DNA of 64,000 nt from Branchiostoma floridae (GCF_000003815.2 NC_049979.1:28986226-29050225), one strand, 5' to 3'; positions 33,813-45,379 are shown, counted from the first letter of the stretch. Notes: generated by a model not told the origin, from the sequence alone. Program-made: numbers and translations.

Positions 33813-33866
33813 TCTGTTTGTGTGTGTGCGCGCGTGTATCTGCGTGTGTCCGTGCGTGCGTGCGTG
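33045..33866 (+). repeat. Tandem duplication with two GT tracts
   Basis: A unit of about 180 bp (AAATCAAGTGGCACT, GAGCGTCACACTGCTGGCAT, GAGAGCCATATGCGGTTTGA, GCACTTAGAAAACACACTTT) occurs at 33045-33225 and again, about 95% alike, at 33532-33710. Each unit is followed by its own irregular GT/GC tract (33225-33459 and 33711-33866). The high-Cys/Val and His/Thr ORFs here are microsatellite translations. Confidence 0.92.
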
Positions 33867-34194
33867 ATAAGTAGACTTAATACAACACTGAGTAAAGTAG
33901 CTGTTACATGTGTTTTGTATAACATGACTGACCGTTGGCATACTTCAGTCTCGTAAGACAATGTATAGCATATGTAGCCCAATTAGAATCATTATCGTAT
34001 TCAACCAAAAGATCTGTTTCTATCACCGTGCTAATTTTAGATATGAGCACCGATTATCAAACATGCGTCATGCCTTCACGTTACCTTAATGTTAGGGTAT
34101 CATGCCGTTTGATTTTTGACGACCTAAAACTTTTAAATTTGCCATGGCAAGGTATGATTCTCTCACGCTTCAGTTGAACCGACAAATAGTGATT

Positions 34195-34389
34195 TACGTT
34201 ACTTCACCTTTATCTGCGGTGTGACCTTTATCTGGTGTTGTTTAAAACAAATATATTTTAAATAGCTGCGATATTTTGAAAATATTCCATTTTGAAACCG
34301 TCGACCGTTGAACTGAATTGATCCCTGAATGTTTTGTTTTTTAAACAACAGATATTATGTTACGTTACCCCACGGATAAAGGTGAAATA
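34195..34389. mobile_element. MITE-A copy 7
   Basis: The left arm is TACTTCACCTTTATCTGCGG. The right arm is GTTACCCCACGGATAAAGG then TGAAATAA. It is moderately diverged: CGGATATAGG has become CAGATATTATG. Confidence 0.75.
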
Positions 34390-34534
34390 AGGTTTTAGGC
34401 AACTCCCAAAGGAAATGATCAAAGCAACGCACCATGTTATTCCTAAGCTAGAAAGACAAAATGCAATTGCTCAGATGATCCACTGATCACCCGATCTTTA
34501 TGTCATTCACCGACGGTCTGTCGGAAATCAACCA

Positions 34535-34810
34535 ACCATTGGAGGGTTGTGTGGGTTGTGTGGGTATTTGATTCAAAGGCCAGAGGTACTGGGTTCGAAT
34601 TCGGTCATGCTACCGACCCTGTGCCCTTGGACATGACACTACCCAACTCTACCCAGGTGTAAACGAATGCGTACTTGACTTCGGCTGGGGAGGTAAAAGG
34701 CGGTACAAGGAGAGGGTTGGGCTCCACCTTCCAATACCGTGGCCTAGACATAGTGGATAACAACCCCACTGCCACTACGGCTTAGAACAGGCTACCTTTG
34801 CCTTCTGTCT
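34535..34810 (+). repeat. SINE-C copy 2
   Basis: Contains the B box GGGTTCGAATTC, GTGCCCTTGGACATGACAC, GACTTCGGCTGGGGAGG, TAAAAGGCGGTACAAGGAGA and GGGCTCCACCTTCCAATACC. A full-length example of the family. Confidence 0.75.
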
Positions 34811-34821
34811 GCATCTGTATC

Positions 34822-35083
34822 TGTATCTACATAGCCGGCATAACCGCCCTTCGGCGTAACACACCAGCTTCGTAGGCTGGACGTCCTAACCTAATATCTA
34901 TCTGCAAGTATCCTTAAAACTATCCTGCGAAGATGCCCCTGCTGTGCTTTGTGATAACAAATTCCACTCTACGGTGGTTCTTGGAAAATACGAATTTTTG
35001 AACACATCAATCCTAGGCTGGTGACTCTTGTACTTGAAAGCATGACTATTACTTGTTCTTTTGAGCTGATATTTTTCTCCATA
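34822..35083 (-). mobile_element. LINE-A (CR1-like) copy 2, 3' end
   Basis: A 62-codon minus frame (34898-35083) is open to its stop: YGEKYQLKRTSNSHAFKYKS, then PRTTVEWNLLSQSTAGASSQ and DSFKDTC. The R-T-x-x-E-W-N motif is the classical end of CR1-like LINE RT proteins. The 3' UTR contains CGAAGCTGGTGTGTTACGCC and GAAGGGCGGTTATGCC, and ends in a (GATACA)n tail on minus at 34810-34830. The element is 5' truncated at about 35083. Confidence 0.8.
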
Positions 35084-36327
35084 GTATGTGGCATTAAGGT
35101 ACTAACTTGAGTGCAGTGCCACGTTGTCCTTGTCTGTCTTAATCAAAGGATATATGGGATATATTTTAAAAACAACCATCGTGACCATTTGATCACAGCG
35201 TGGGCGTTGCAAAGAAAAATTGTACATTCCCTAATGTGCCATCATGTTGTTTGGGGACAAAATAGGTAATCACACCGGGACTGTCGTAACTTTCAATCAC
35301 GTTACGTGTCCCACTAAGGCCACAGCAAGTAAATTTTATGGATGACATCCGCGTGCTCATTGATTTTCGCCTCATTTCAGAAAAAAAAACAAGAATTTTT
35401 CTTTTTCTTCAGGGATGGTCAGATAAACCAAAATGGGTAAATCGGTTGTCTTGTAACCTAATAAAATGTATTTAGAATTGACACTAGAGAGGTAGCCTTG
35501 ACTGTAGTTGCAGAAGTGAAACTTGCTGGATACATTTAAAAGTGGCACCAATATGGAAGCCATGAGTGTAGTTGCCAACATGGTTGGTGATACCAGACTA
35601 CCACACTAGGGTCACTTTTACTATACTAGTGCATTTATATACAGAAATGAATGCCTTGTTGGTTTTTATGCCCTATTTTGTCACGTCAATTGTTGTTACA
35701 ACGTTTAACGTTTATGTTGTCTACTTTGAAAATTTGCCATCATGTTTTTGTATACCCATCTTGTTTTTTTCGCCCTCTCTCATTATTTTAGCAGTCTGTA
35801 GAAGATGTAGAGTAAAGTAGAGAATGGCATCCATAAAATTTACTTGTTGTGGCCTAATGAGATTTCTTAATGATATCCGGAAATACCAATCAGAGTATGC
35901 AGAACCTGCTCCAACTATAGTTGATGAAGACCGGAAAGCTATACCGAATCACATATATACGAACATCTCCAATGATATCACATTTGGATGCGGAGGCAAC
36001 GTCTCATTTATTGCTGGAATCATATATTATATATGAATTACGGGGACGTCGAGACGGTAGCAGCTGCCCATTTGTAACGGGGATTTTGTTTAAGGGCACG
36101 TCAACTTGTCCTCCGGTGAACTCACTTAGAGGCATTCCATGTCGATATATCAAGGTCCTGAATGTAGGTTTTGAGATCGTCTGAATAGGTGGTGGGTATG
36201 CATACTAGCCAGGATTTATAGTGTTTAGGTATGTAATGCACACCTTTGAGTTTAGAACCACATTGTTAACACCCCAATCTCTATCTGACTATGCATTTGT
36301 CTATCTATATAAACATACGTAAATACA
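35084..36327. other. Non-coding; SINE tail and small inverted repeat
   Basis: About 35085-35150 (ACTTGAGTGCAGTGCCACGT, TGTCCTTGTCTGTCTT) matches the tail seen after SINE-C copies at 49290 and 59970. An inverted pair, CCACAGCAAGTAAATTTTATGG (in two parts) at 35318-35345 and CCATAAAATTTACTTG at 35830-35845, encloses about 480 bp. A third relative is at 42770. Confidence 0.45.
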
Positions 36328-36348
36328 CCACACACACACACACACACA

Positions 36349-36408
<60 letters not shown>
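36328..36408. repeat. (CA)n microsatellite
   Basis: About 39 CA units with one CT interruption. Confidence 0.98.
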
Positions 36409-36409
<1 letters not shown>

Positions 36410-37489
36410 TTATTAATACTTATAATGTTTAGAATATTAGTATAGTTTCGTGTGGGATATGGTTCTTTAAATATATTTTCTTTGTTTGCCCCATTGATCT
36501 CGATTTTGTTCTGTCATGTCCACCGCATTAAACAGGTGCATTGAGCTACAGGAACATTCCTAGGAAATCGCAGTGTTGGCTCTAAAAATCCTGCAAAGTG
36601 CCTTGGTTGAAGCGTGCTCAGAACACGCAAACAGTAGTAGTTGCAGTTGTTGATATATCACCGAGGCAACTAGAGTGCCAACATATATCATTTGGTATCA
36701 GATCTAGACATTTACAACCAGGATAAATGAAAGCGAGTGAAAAACCTAACTCTGGTTTCAAAATACCCAAAGCTAATACCCGTAGCTTCGTAGGTAATGG
36801 CGGTAGCTCATGATCATGTGGTAAGAGTACCTAGATCATGGGAAAGGAAACAAGACTTGGACGCGACAAAAAGATGTCTCACTTGAGTTCTTGGTTTCTG
36901 CTTTATAATGAAACATGAGCAGAATAAGGCAATGTTATTGTCTTCCCAAAAATAAATTTTCAATTTTTTTCCGGAGTTAGATTGTCATTCCTGATTTATC
37001 ATATCGCCTATTTATTTTCATATTAATTTCATGCACTAAGCTTTTATAAAAAGGCCCTTCCTCAAAAATGCCCTCGTACCTGGCTAAATTGGTAGTTTAA
37101 CCTTCCATTGTTTTTCTTATCAATGAATTAAGAAAGAATGGAACTGTAACGACTTACGGCCTCAAAAAGGCAATAAAACAACAATTTTCTTCTTCCTGGC
37201 CTTTGTATGTGGTACTCTTAGAATACGAACTTAAGTGCAGTGGCAGATTGTCTGCCTTAGGGAAAAATAAAACACATATGTACATGGATTTCCGACAGCA
37301 CAGACAAGCAATTGATTCTCTCAACCTCCTTGATTCTCTAAATCCGTTTTTCCCTAAGTACTTAAGCCGTTCCGATTTCACATACTTTGTCCCTAATTTC
37401 TTGTAAGCCTATTGGACAAAGCTGGACATGCAATACGGCTTACCAGAACCGCAAATCAATCTTTAGAGAGCTCCAGTTTTCCGTCCAAA
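36409..37489. other. No recognisable gene
   Basis: A fragment at about 37197-37260 (CCTTTGTATGTGGTACTC, AAGTGCAGTGGCAGATTGTC) matches the SINE-C tail. Otherwise nothing is seen. Confidence 0.4.
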
Positions 37490-37950
37490 GCACCTCTTTA
37501 CTCTGTGATCTTCTACCGCTCTTGACTGTCCAATACAATTAGCACTTCAACCAATGAGAGAATGGCAATCATCCACATAGCTAATGAGAGGGTGGCTGCG
37601 AGTCGGTCATGTCTTTGAATGTTTATTTTTTTTGCTTTTCACGTATTTACCTTGTGATCTTCCACAGCTCCTGACTGTCCATCACAATTAGCAGTTGAGC
37701 CAATGGGAAAATAGCGATTAATCGTATATCCAATGAGAGAGTGGCTGCGAGTCCGTGATAGATTTGTATGTTTATGTTTTTCCTTGCACCACAGCTCTTG
37801 ACTGTCCATCACAATTAGCAGTTTGACCAATGGGAGAATGTCAATAGATCGTTTCGCCAATGAGAGAGCAGCTTCGACTTCGATTTGCATGTTTGTGGTT
37901 TTTCTTTTTTGCATTTCTATTTTTTGACGGAGGTGGGCGGGACTATAAAG
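37490..37950 (+). promoter_or_regulatory. CCAAT-box tandem triplet with GC box and TATA
   Basis: Three units share TTGACTGTCCATCACAATTA, then GCAGTT, CCAATGGGA or CCAATGAGAG, and GTGGCTGCGAGTC. Their positions are about 37509, 37659 and 37786. CCAAT cores lie at 37551, 37700, 37730, 37827 and 37857. Just beyond the array are GGGCGG at 37935-37940 and CTATAAAG with TATAAA at 37944-37949. This order (CCAAT, GC box, TATA) is that of a core promoter pointing to the plus strand. No gene is recognisable downstream, so promoter function is only a possibility; the tandem repeat itself is certain. Confidence 0.4.
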
Positions 37951-38549
37951 TGATGGATGCAAGACTTTACATACTTGTAATGCCTTTCCCAGTTAGGCGA
38001 GAAATATTTACCTAACCGCTCAATCATAACCGACATACTCAAGTTAGCAACCTAACCTTTCTCTGAAATAACTCGCAAAACTAATATTATGATCACGACG
38101 CCACTAAAGCCATGCCGTCCGGTAGGATTTCACGTCGTTCGACTCTGGACGGGAGAAACCCCAGAGGAAGACGCCAAACTGTCCGCCATAATCTTGACTG
38201 ATGGCGCGAGCTGAAATGGCTGGATGAAGTACGTTACTGAGGGAACTCATCTTAGAAATCCAACCATTGATCAAGCATCTCCCGTGGCTGTCAGTGGGCA
38301 TAGTTATCCGCCGACTTTCCCTGTGCCATCTCTGGGCTTCTAGAAAATCCATCATGCGAGACGGAGGACGGCAAGGCAATGTTTGAAACACTTAGGCGTT
38401 TTGGCAGAGTTTCAGAACTCAAGGATTTCACATCCTCCAAACAGTCGTAAAATACTGGCCGAATGGGCTGCATCGTTGTCGACTGTGGTCAGTGCGAGGA
38501 ATATCAACTAGATGTATATACCTGCGAATAAGTTTGTTTACATAGTACG
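37951..38549. other. No recognised gene
   Basis: This is the region downstream of the possible promoter. No plus-strand ORF longer than chance was seen. A minus ORF of 95 codons (38104-38391) has no family character. Confidence 0.4.
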
Positions 38550-38722
38550 TAACGTTAGTTTACCTTTCTCCGTGGGGTAACCTACAAGTATTTCCGTTGT
38601 TAAACGGGGTATTTAGAGATATCAAGTCGACGAACGGTGATTTCAAACTGCACTATTTTGAAGATATTCAATGTTTTCAAACAACAACGAGAATGGGTTA
38701 CCCCACGGATAAAGGTGAACTA
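38550..38722. mobile_element. MITE-A copy 8
   Basis: The left arm is TAACGTTAGTTTACC with GTGGGGTAACCTAC. The right arm is GGGTTACCCCACGGATAAAG and GTGAACTAA. The interior is shorter than in other copies because most of the right inner arm is deleted. Confidence 0.75.
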
Positions 38723-38859
38723 ATAATGTTACTTCCTAAACGAAATAATTGGTAGGGATGTACGGTCTTGATGGTCTATACTTCAAGCAAAGGTATAAGT
38801 GGTTATCTTAAACAGAAAAATACTCCAAATTCATCAAATCCTTCTTGTTATTCTCCTTT

Positions 38860-39165
38860 AATGACAGACACACAAATGCCCCCTGCAAATCCTAAAACCC
38901 CCCACGGGGCCCAAACCTACACAAAGAGCTATATGCCACTATAAAACCAGGACCACAGCATGTCCGGAACATGAGATACCAAAACCATTACTTCTCTTGC
39001 AGTACTTCGGGGCGCCGTTATCAAAACTGACCTTTATTTTCCTGACCCCTTCTCCTCTACCGAATGTCATCAGAATCTATCGACAGCTTCTAGAGTTATG
39101 CTGTTCACAGACAGACAAACAAACGAGACGTAAAACGTAACCTTCTTAGCGAAGGCAATAAAAGG
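38860..39165 (-). repeat. Dispersed repeat F, copy
   Basis: On plus: GGGGCCCAAACC, GACCACAGCATGTCCGGAAC, TTGCAGTACTTCGG, GAATGTCATCAGAATCTATC and AGAGTTATGCTGTTCACAGA, matching the reverse complement of 5690-6060 and the copy at 57140. Confidence 0.55.
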
Positions 39166-40426
39166 TGTTTGTGTGGGAACACTTTGTAGTCTTCTGCTTC
39201 GTGATATATCTGGGGTTCATTCGATGTCATATCTATTTTCAAGATGTAAACAACAAAGGGACAAAGGAACCATAGACGAATCAGTAAGAGCTTCGTATAT
39301 TTCCTGAGCCAACGTTCGTAACGTAGCCATGTATCTTCCTATAGCCCATGAATGTTTATGTGTTATCGACTTAGAGCCCCTTCACTACCTGTCCCCTTTG
39401 GCTTCATCTGTCTTCAAGATGGACCACGGCGCATCACCTTACCAAGTATTCAATACTTTTAGTATCTTAAATGAAAGTCTTGGGCAGACCGTGAGAAGTA
39501 ATACAGAGCATTTATTTCCCGAGGGAAGGTCTCATCGATTTTAAGAGGCACCTCTGGCTATCGAGCGTTCTTATTTTCATATCCTGAGAATCTTGTGTAT
39601 CTCTCGGTGGAGATATGGTGGTGTCTCGGCAGCCAGCGTAGCTTCAAACCTCACAGAAAAACGTGACCTGAAAGAGAGATCGTGGGCAAGCTTTTTGATT
39701 GCGTTCTACTTCTGACCAATGCGTTCATCTGTTACCACTGACTTTAAATTCGTTAAATAGAATTTATTCATAAATCTGTCTATGTATTGCTTGGACTGAT
39801 ATTCAGCCAAGGTTGCCCTGTTATTGAAGGCTAGCATCAGCGTAGACCAGAACGGATAGGGTTTTGGCTAGCACAGACATTAAGATTACAGGGGGTTCTT
39901 TAAGAAAAGAAAAATAAAACAAAAGAAAACTACCCTCCTTTTAACATCCCAGAACCCATAAATTTCGGAAAATTGGGATCCTTCGTCTTCCTTTCTGTAA
40001 GAAAAAGGAGTCAAACCCAATAAGTTACATTCTACAAACGATGTAGAGTTTGCCATTGTTTGTTATTTTATGTCACTTGCAATGAACGTAGTACGTTACA
40101 TTTGATGTGCTTGAGTCGTGGCTCTCCTCGTACACTGGACCTCCGTCACGAAAGAATTGGTCAATTGTGTCTTTTGAAACAAAAATACTGCATATCAGCT
40201 AAACCGCAATATGACACAAATTTTTCTCCCTCTTCGCATTTCTGCTAGATCACTTCGCAAACTTCTAGCATTGCTGGCTTTGAGTTTTTGCCAAAGCTCT
40301 GATTCGCTAGCATGTGGCAGCATTGAAGAACATTGGCAGATTTTGAAAACCGAGAATCAGCGCTCTCACAAAAGAAAAGCCTGGTGAGTGCTGTTAGAAG
40401 TCTAGCGAGGACGACTACATGACATG
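39166..40426. other. No recognised gene
   Basis: A 71-codon plus ORF at 39329-39544 has no family character. Nothing else is seen. Confidence 0.4.
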
Positions 40427-41007
40427 AACTTTATTGCTCGACATTTGTACATGGCACAAAGTATGGCAACGACTGTTACACAAAGTACAAAATAGGTGTA
40501 TGGAATAAGACATAACAAGAAGGGCTAACAAGTCTTTGATATAATGTTACAATCGAGTTAGGCTAATCATGAGTTTCATTACTCTCAAGCAAAGCAGATA
40601 CATTTGATACATTTGCCTATCTTTGCATTATGGGAATTGTGGCATCCAAAGATATGTGTCTGTAGCATCTGTACAAATCTGTCTGTAGCATCGAATCTCT
40701 TGAAATCTGCTGTACTGGATTCGAGAAATGTGAATAGTTCATTACGTAAAATAGCGTATCTAGAACATTCCGTTAAAAAGTGAAATTCATCTTCAATATG
40801 CTTTGGACAGAAAGGGCAAACATGTTTGCGCATTTTTGCCGTCCAAGCACGTATAGGGGTAGCTCCGACTTTCAAAATGACATGGATTGAATACAGTCGT
40901 GATGTCATCCAATCAGCGACAAGTGGCCGGGAATACCGTTGATGACGATGGTCGTGCTGATAAAATTGTAGCGAACGAATTGTGACCTTGGATTCGGGTG
41001 ACGAGAA
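40427..41007 (-). mobile_element. LINE-B copy 2, long C-terminal fragment
   Basis: The minus frame is open from about 41007 to the stop at 40585 (141 codons, no stop inside). It contains HRHQRYSRPLVADWMTSRLY and then a zinc-knuckle, VCPFCPKHIEDEFHFLTECS, followed by RYAILRNELF. The C-x2-C ... E-x-H-F-L-x3-C order with a following Tyr/Arg is the usual C-terminal knuckle of a LINE family. The 3' UTR ends in GAGCAATAAAGTTCATGTC, like copy 1. It is cut at 41011 by MITE-A. It carries no RT catalytic motif, but the intact frame suggests recent activity. Confidence 0.8.
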
Positions 41008-41010
41008 TGC

Positions 41011-41260
41011 AACGCGCTAGTTCGCCTTTATCCTTTAGACGAGACATAGACCTTTATCCGTGGGCTAACCTATATCCGTTGCTTTAAAAAAAGGCCATTC
41101 GGGAATATGAAGGCGACAGACAATGGTTTCAAACTATTTAACTGCAATATGTTGAAAATATTGCAATTTAAGACCATCGTCCGTTTAATTGATATCCCGA
41201 ATACCTTGGTTTTAAAGCAACGGATATAGGTTACCCCGTGGATAAAGGTGACCCAGCATT
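41011..41260. mobile_element. MITE-A copy 9
   Basis: The left arm is partly doubled: TAGTTCGCCTTTATCC, then about 15 bp later CCTTTATCCGTGGGCTAACC. The right arm is CAACGGATATAGGTTACCCC and GTGGATAAAGGTG. It abuts the LINE-B fragment. Confidence 0.8.
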
Positions 41261-43279
41261 CTGAGCATCATTGGCATCTGTCATATCGGTACAATGCTAT
41301 CATCACGTACATGCTACGGTGCAAAACAACCATGGAACATGGTCCTCTATATTACACGCTCACGTAACGCATTGGAGGTTGCAGCACAGAGACTCCAGTA
41401 TTTAGAGTAAAGTTACCAGCAGAAACTGAACAAACTTTCTTGTAAACTCGGTGTGAACAGGCCTAAAGAACAGAGGACTAGAGGCAGAAGAGCAAGAAAA
41501 CTAAGAGCTAAGGGAACACAACCTTGTTTCCCGTAGGCCTTACTATCCTTGCCAAATTTTCATACCCTATAGTTGATAACATTTTAGCGATTTTACCAAT
41601 GCCTTCAATCAAGCTTAAATTCTATGACGATACTAACACATATAACGTTATCTACATATATATATATAACGTGACACAATATAGATGCTATTTGGATTGC
41701 TAAAATCTCTCTGTTTTATGATACGATTTTAATGCCTTGTATTTCTAAATAGTATTACATCAATTCGGCCTATTGGCTGCAACAGTTGGGTTGGACACTC
41801 TGTGTTTTTTCTCGAATAAATCATAGATAAATTTCTCAGTTTTAAGTCAATTCAGTGGCAGGGATAGTTGTAAATATAAGATAAATGCCCTTCAGGACGA
41901 AATTTCATAATATTCTTTAAGTAGATTTGCACACTGATACGACTGACAACCTATTTTTGGTTTGTTCTGTAATAGGATAGTCTCAGAAGATCCTATCTGT
42001 CACGATGAGACCATATTATCCTGGTAAGAACTTATATAAGTCTATTTCAATTGCATTATTCTAGGTGCATTTAGGTTAAGTGCCGCTAAGATAATTGAGG
42101 CTATCTGCATTTACTTTGAAGGTCGAAGTACTTGTTGAGCACCCAGCACAATTCGACACCGGTACTTAATACTGGTACATTCTTTGAGCACTCTCGAGTT
42201 GGTAATTTTCTACATACGGATCGTTTCGTCTTGTCTATTGAGATAGCTCCTTTATAATTTGAGTGTCGGATTTGCATGAGGTAATGCGGAGATCGCGAGT
42301 ACAAATAACATGACCCAAATACCATACTGAGATATATATTCTCTAAAAGATAGGTACAAATAATGTTGCAAATCTAGTAATAACTCCTACTTATCTGTCA
42401 TTTTTCACCACTTACAACAAATCCAGCGCATTTCTGCCTGATTTGAAAAGAAAAAGAAACTAGAGTTCCACGACCCCATACAGTAATCAATTATGTTCCC
42501 TCACGAGATGTTCAAAGTGTCAGAAAATTAATACCAAGAATGGGAAGACATGTCGTGTGTGCCAGCCTTAATATTAAGTGTAGTTGCTAATATTGTCACT
42601 TTGTACACTTACTGAACACAGGAATAGCTTGTCGGTTGTGATACCATGCATCAATTCCTGTTACTACGCTCATGATGTCTATTTTGAAAATGCAAACATC
42701 TTTTGCAAACATATTTTTTCTCATATCGTTATGTTTTTAGCTCTCGCATTAGATTTATATTCTGCAGGCGATGTCTTCCATGAAATGTATTTGCTGTAAA
42801 AATTATTGAGTTGGATGGTCACTGACAAAGAGTGGCCGCCATCCAAGACTGGTCAATATGGGCTGCTGTCCAACGCCTGGCGGTTGTTTTGATGGCATAC
42901 CAACTATCAAAGATTAAACTGTCCAATAATTCAAGGGGGCGGTCAAGTGGCCTTCTGAAGATATCCAATATAGATTATGTCCACAAGCCGGGTGACATAT
43001 GTACTCATTGGTGTCGAGTTAAGAAGGCGACTATAGCTACGCCAAAGGACCAGGGTCACACTACACAAAAACAGTCCGGGAATTTCTGGGGGCTGACGCA
43101 TCACAGTCCAACAGCTGGCAACCTTGGAAGATAGAAGAAGGTGAAAAAATTGATGGCATTGCTGCCCCTACGGTCGGTGAGGCTATGAGACCGGTGAGGT
43201 GAGGTGACACATCAACGAAACCAAAGAAAGCCTTTCTTCTTTGTGAAAATTGACATTTCCAAGTCGTGTACATGAATGT
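41261..43279. other. No recognised gene
   Basis: AT-rich, with a short (AT)n at 41654-41668. About 42768-42795 carries a relative of the small repeat at 35325/35830. Confidence 0.4.
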
Positions 43280-43405
43280 TAACGTCCGGTGTGCCCGATC
43301 CTTGATATTGCCGTAAATTCCTGGGCACGGCCGGGACATGTCAAGTTTTAGGGGTGTGCTAGGGTCCATAAATTCCCGGAAATTTGAGTTTTCGATAACA
43401 ACATA
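43280..43405 (+). repeat. Dispersed repeat G, copy 2
   Basis: GTCCGGTGTG, GATCCTTGATATTGCCGTAA, GGCCGGGACATGTCAAG and TAAATTCCCGGAAATTTG match the first 160 bases of the window. The 164-codon minus ORF (43061-43555) runs through this repeat. Confidence 0.5.
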
Positions 43406-43564
43406 CATGTACCACTCGATACCAATTAATTGATTACCACAGTTCTTAGAAAACAAATATTGGCTTCTGCTGGAAGCAAGCACTGCAGACAACATACAAG
43501 GTCCCCGATCGAAGAACCAACGGATAGGGGCGGCATGTAACCTTTGATGGTACAAGAGATCATT

Positions 43565-44060
43565 ATTTCTTTATTTCAACATATAACAACACGTCATGAA
43601 AACACACTCAAACTCATGGCTTAGGTTAGCATCGTCATCAAAACAAAGGGCAATACGAAAGGACGTGCATTGAAACAAATACAGATAAGTAAAGCACAAG
43701 AATAATGTTGTAATATGATATAAACCATATAGTAACAAAAATTAACATGACATGTAGGAAAGATGAAATTCATATCCAATAATTTGTAAGCAGGTGTTCC
43801 AAATCAGACTGATAAAATGAAAGATTGGTAACTTCAATCTTTTGGTTTTTCTTTTATGAATAATTGAAAACACTGTAAAAGTTTGCCATTTGAATCCGAT
43901 TGAAATGATAAACTAGTGCATTATCAGGAAGAACGTTGTAGTAAGTAACAAATCCAACCAGTTTTTCTCCTAAATTGCTGCAGTCTGAGGTACGGTATTG
44001 GGTGTAGTTGGGGCAGTACAAAAGATAATACATTCTCAAGGATGGCCACAGGTGCAACTT
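43565..44060 (-). CDS. Possible terminal exon with 3' UTR (unassigned)
   Basis: The minus frame (stop at 43854) reads LRMYYLLYCPNYTQYRTSD, then CSNLGEKLVGFVTYYNVLPD and ALVYHFNRIQMANFYSVFNY, 66 codons to a TAA. The composition (Tyr, Phe, Cys, Asn, few low-complexity residues) looks like real protein rather than chance. An upstream CTAG just before the open frame could be a splice acceptor, although its pyrimidine tract is poor. About 290 bp of non-coding sequence follows, ending in AATAAAG on the minus strand at about 43573, a possible poly(A) signal. I do not recognise the family. It could be the last exon of a host gene or the end of an unknown retroelement. Confidence 0.35.
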
Positions 44061-44179
44061 CGACTAGTTACTAAGCCATTATTTGTTGTTGAGCAGTCAT
44101 AATGTACTCTCCATACTTGATAAATTCGTTCTGTTTCCACCATACCTTTAAACTATGTGTATGGGCAATTACGATTTTA

Positions 44180-44345
44180 AGGCTGCCAACAACACCAACA
44201 AAAAAGAAAAGAGCTATCTACCACTCATGACCATAGCATGTCCAGAACACGATATATCAAAAACCGAAGTTCCGTTGCAGTGCTAGGGGACCCAAAAGCT
44301 AATCATTTCTTTCAATTACACATACACTATGATACAGACAAAGAG
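44180..44345 (-). repeat. Dispersed repeat F, partial copy
   Basis: GAGCTATCTACCACTCATGA, CCATAGCATGTCCAGAACAC, GTTGCAGTGCTAGGGGACCC match the minus sense of the family. Confidence 0.45.
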
Positions 44346-44664
44346 TGAGAAGACAGGGAAAGAGAGAGAGAGCTAGAGACTATTCAAAACATAATCTTCT
44401 GCGAATTCAATTTAACGTTACGTAATTAAAGCATCGGCTCCTGCCACCTCAAGGACAACCTTAAAGGCGTGGGATGATTGAAGCCGTATTGATCCCAAGC
44501 CAAGGAAGCTTTTGTAAACCATTGAAAGACAAAAAGTTGCTTGTCAGCATTGTTTCACTTGCAAGTGCAGCGATAGGCACAAAACCACCACGACAGCCTT
44601 GCTAAGAAGAGTTCCAAGACCTCACGCCTCCGTTGTTTAATGGTAGTAATTTACGTTTTGACTA

Positions 44665-44810
44665 GCAAAACATGTGTTTGGCCTGTCACTTCCTGTCATT
44701 ACGGTGAAAGGTTTTAGCATTACATGTGTTCGTTCATCACTTCCTGTCAATACGGTGAACGTGACTAGAATATAGAAAACGTTCTACCACTTCCTGCCAG
44801 CCTGCAGGTT
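44665..44810 (+). repeat. ~51-bp tandem repeat with ETS-like sites
   Basis: Three units contain CACTTCCTG at 44687, 44738 and 44788, followed by TCATTACGGTGAA or a variant and preceded by ACATGTGTT in the first two. CACTTCCTG is the reverse complement of an ETS-type core (CAGGAAGTG). Binding is not shown. Confidence 0.6.
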
Positions 44811-45246
44811 AACGAATTTTGAAGGCCAAGTCGACCGTTACAACATTCCAGTCTCCGTTTCCACCATCTCCCCCCTCACACCCTGTATTTACAGTAGAGT
44901 GCTAAGGCCATACGAGAATACCAAAAAACGAAACCTTTCTTACACGAAGGCACTCACCTTGTTTGAAAGGTTTGCCAGATACACTGATACGCACGCAAAA
45001 TATTGTTTATATAGTTGTTGGCTTGTCTTACAACTGAGATTTCAGTGCAACGTTCTTCGTGACTACGTTAGCTTTGATCAGTGAAATGGAGAACGCAGCT
45101 CGGTATCTCTAACTCTTTGATGTGTTTGATGTGTTATAACGCCTGCGTGAACCTCTGTTAAAGCGTAAGTGCCTGATTTCTACTGTGACTCCCAGTTTCC
45201 ATACATGACTTCGTCAGACAATGTTTTCAAAGTCAGTAGAATTCTT

Positions 45247-45322
45247 TTCTCTCTCTCTCTCTCTGTCTGTATATGTATATGTATATGTGTATGTGTGTAT
45301 GTATTTGCCGTGTGTGTGCGTG

Positions 45323-45379
<57 letters not shown>

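Noticed and set aside
35307-35860. A DNA transposon bounded by the inverted pair at 35318 and 35830
   Set aside because: The arms match for only ~25-30 bp, single copies occur elsewhere (24410, 42770) and no target duplication is visible.
43061-43555. 164-codon minus ORF
   Set aside because: It crosses dispersed repeat G, whose other copy (1-160) does not conserve the frame.
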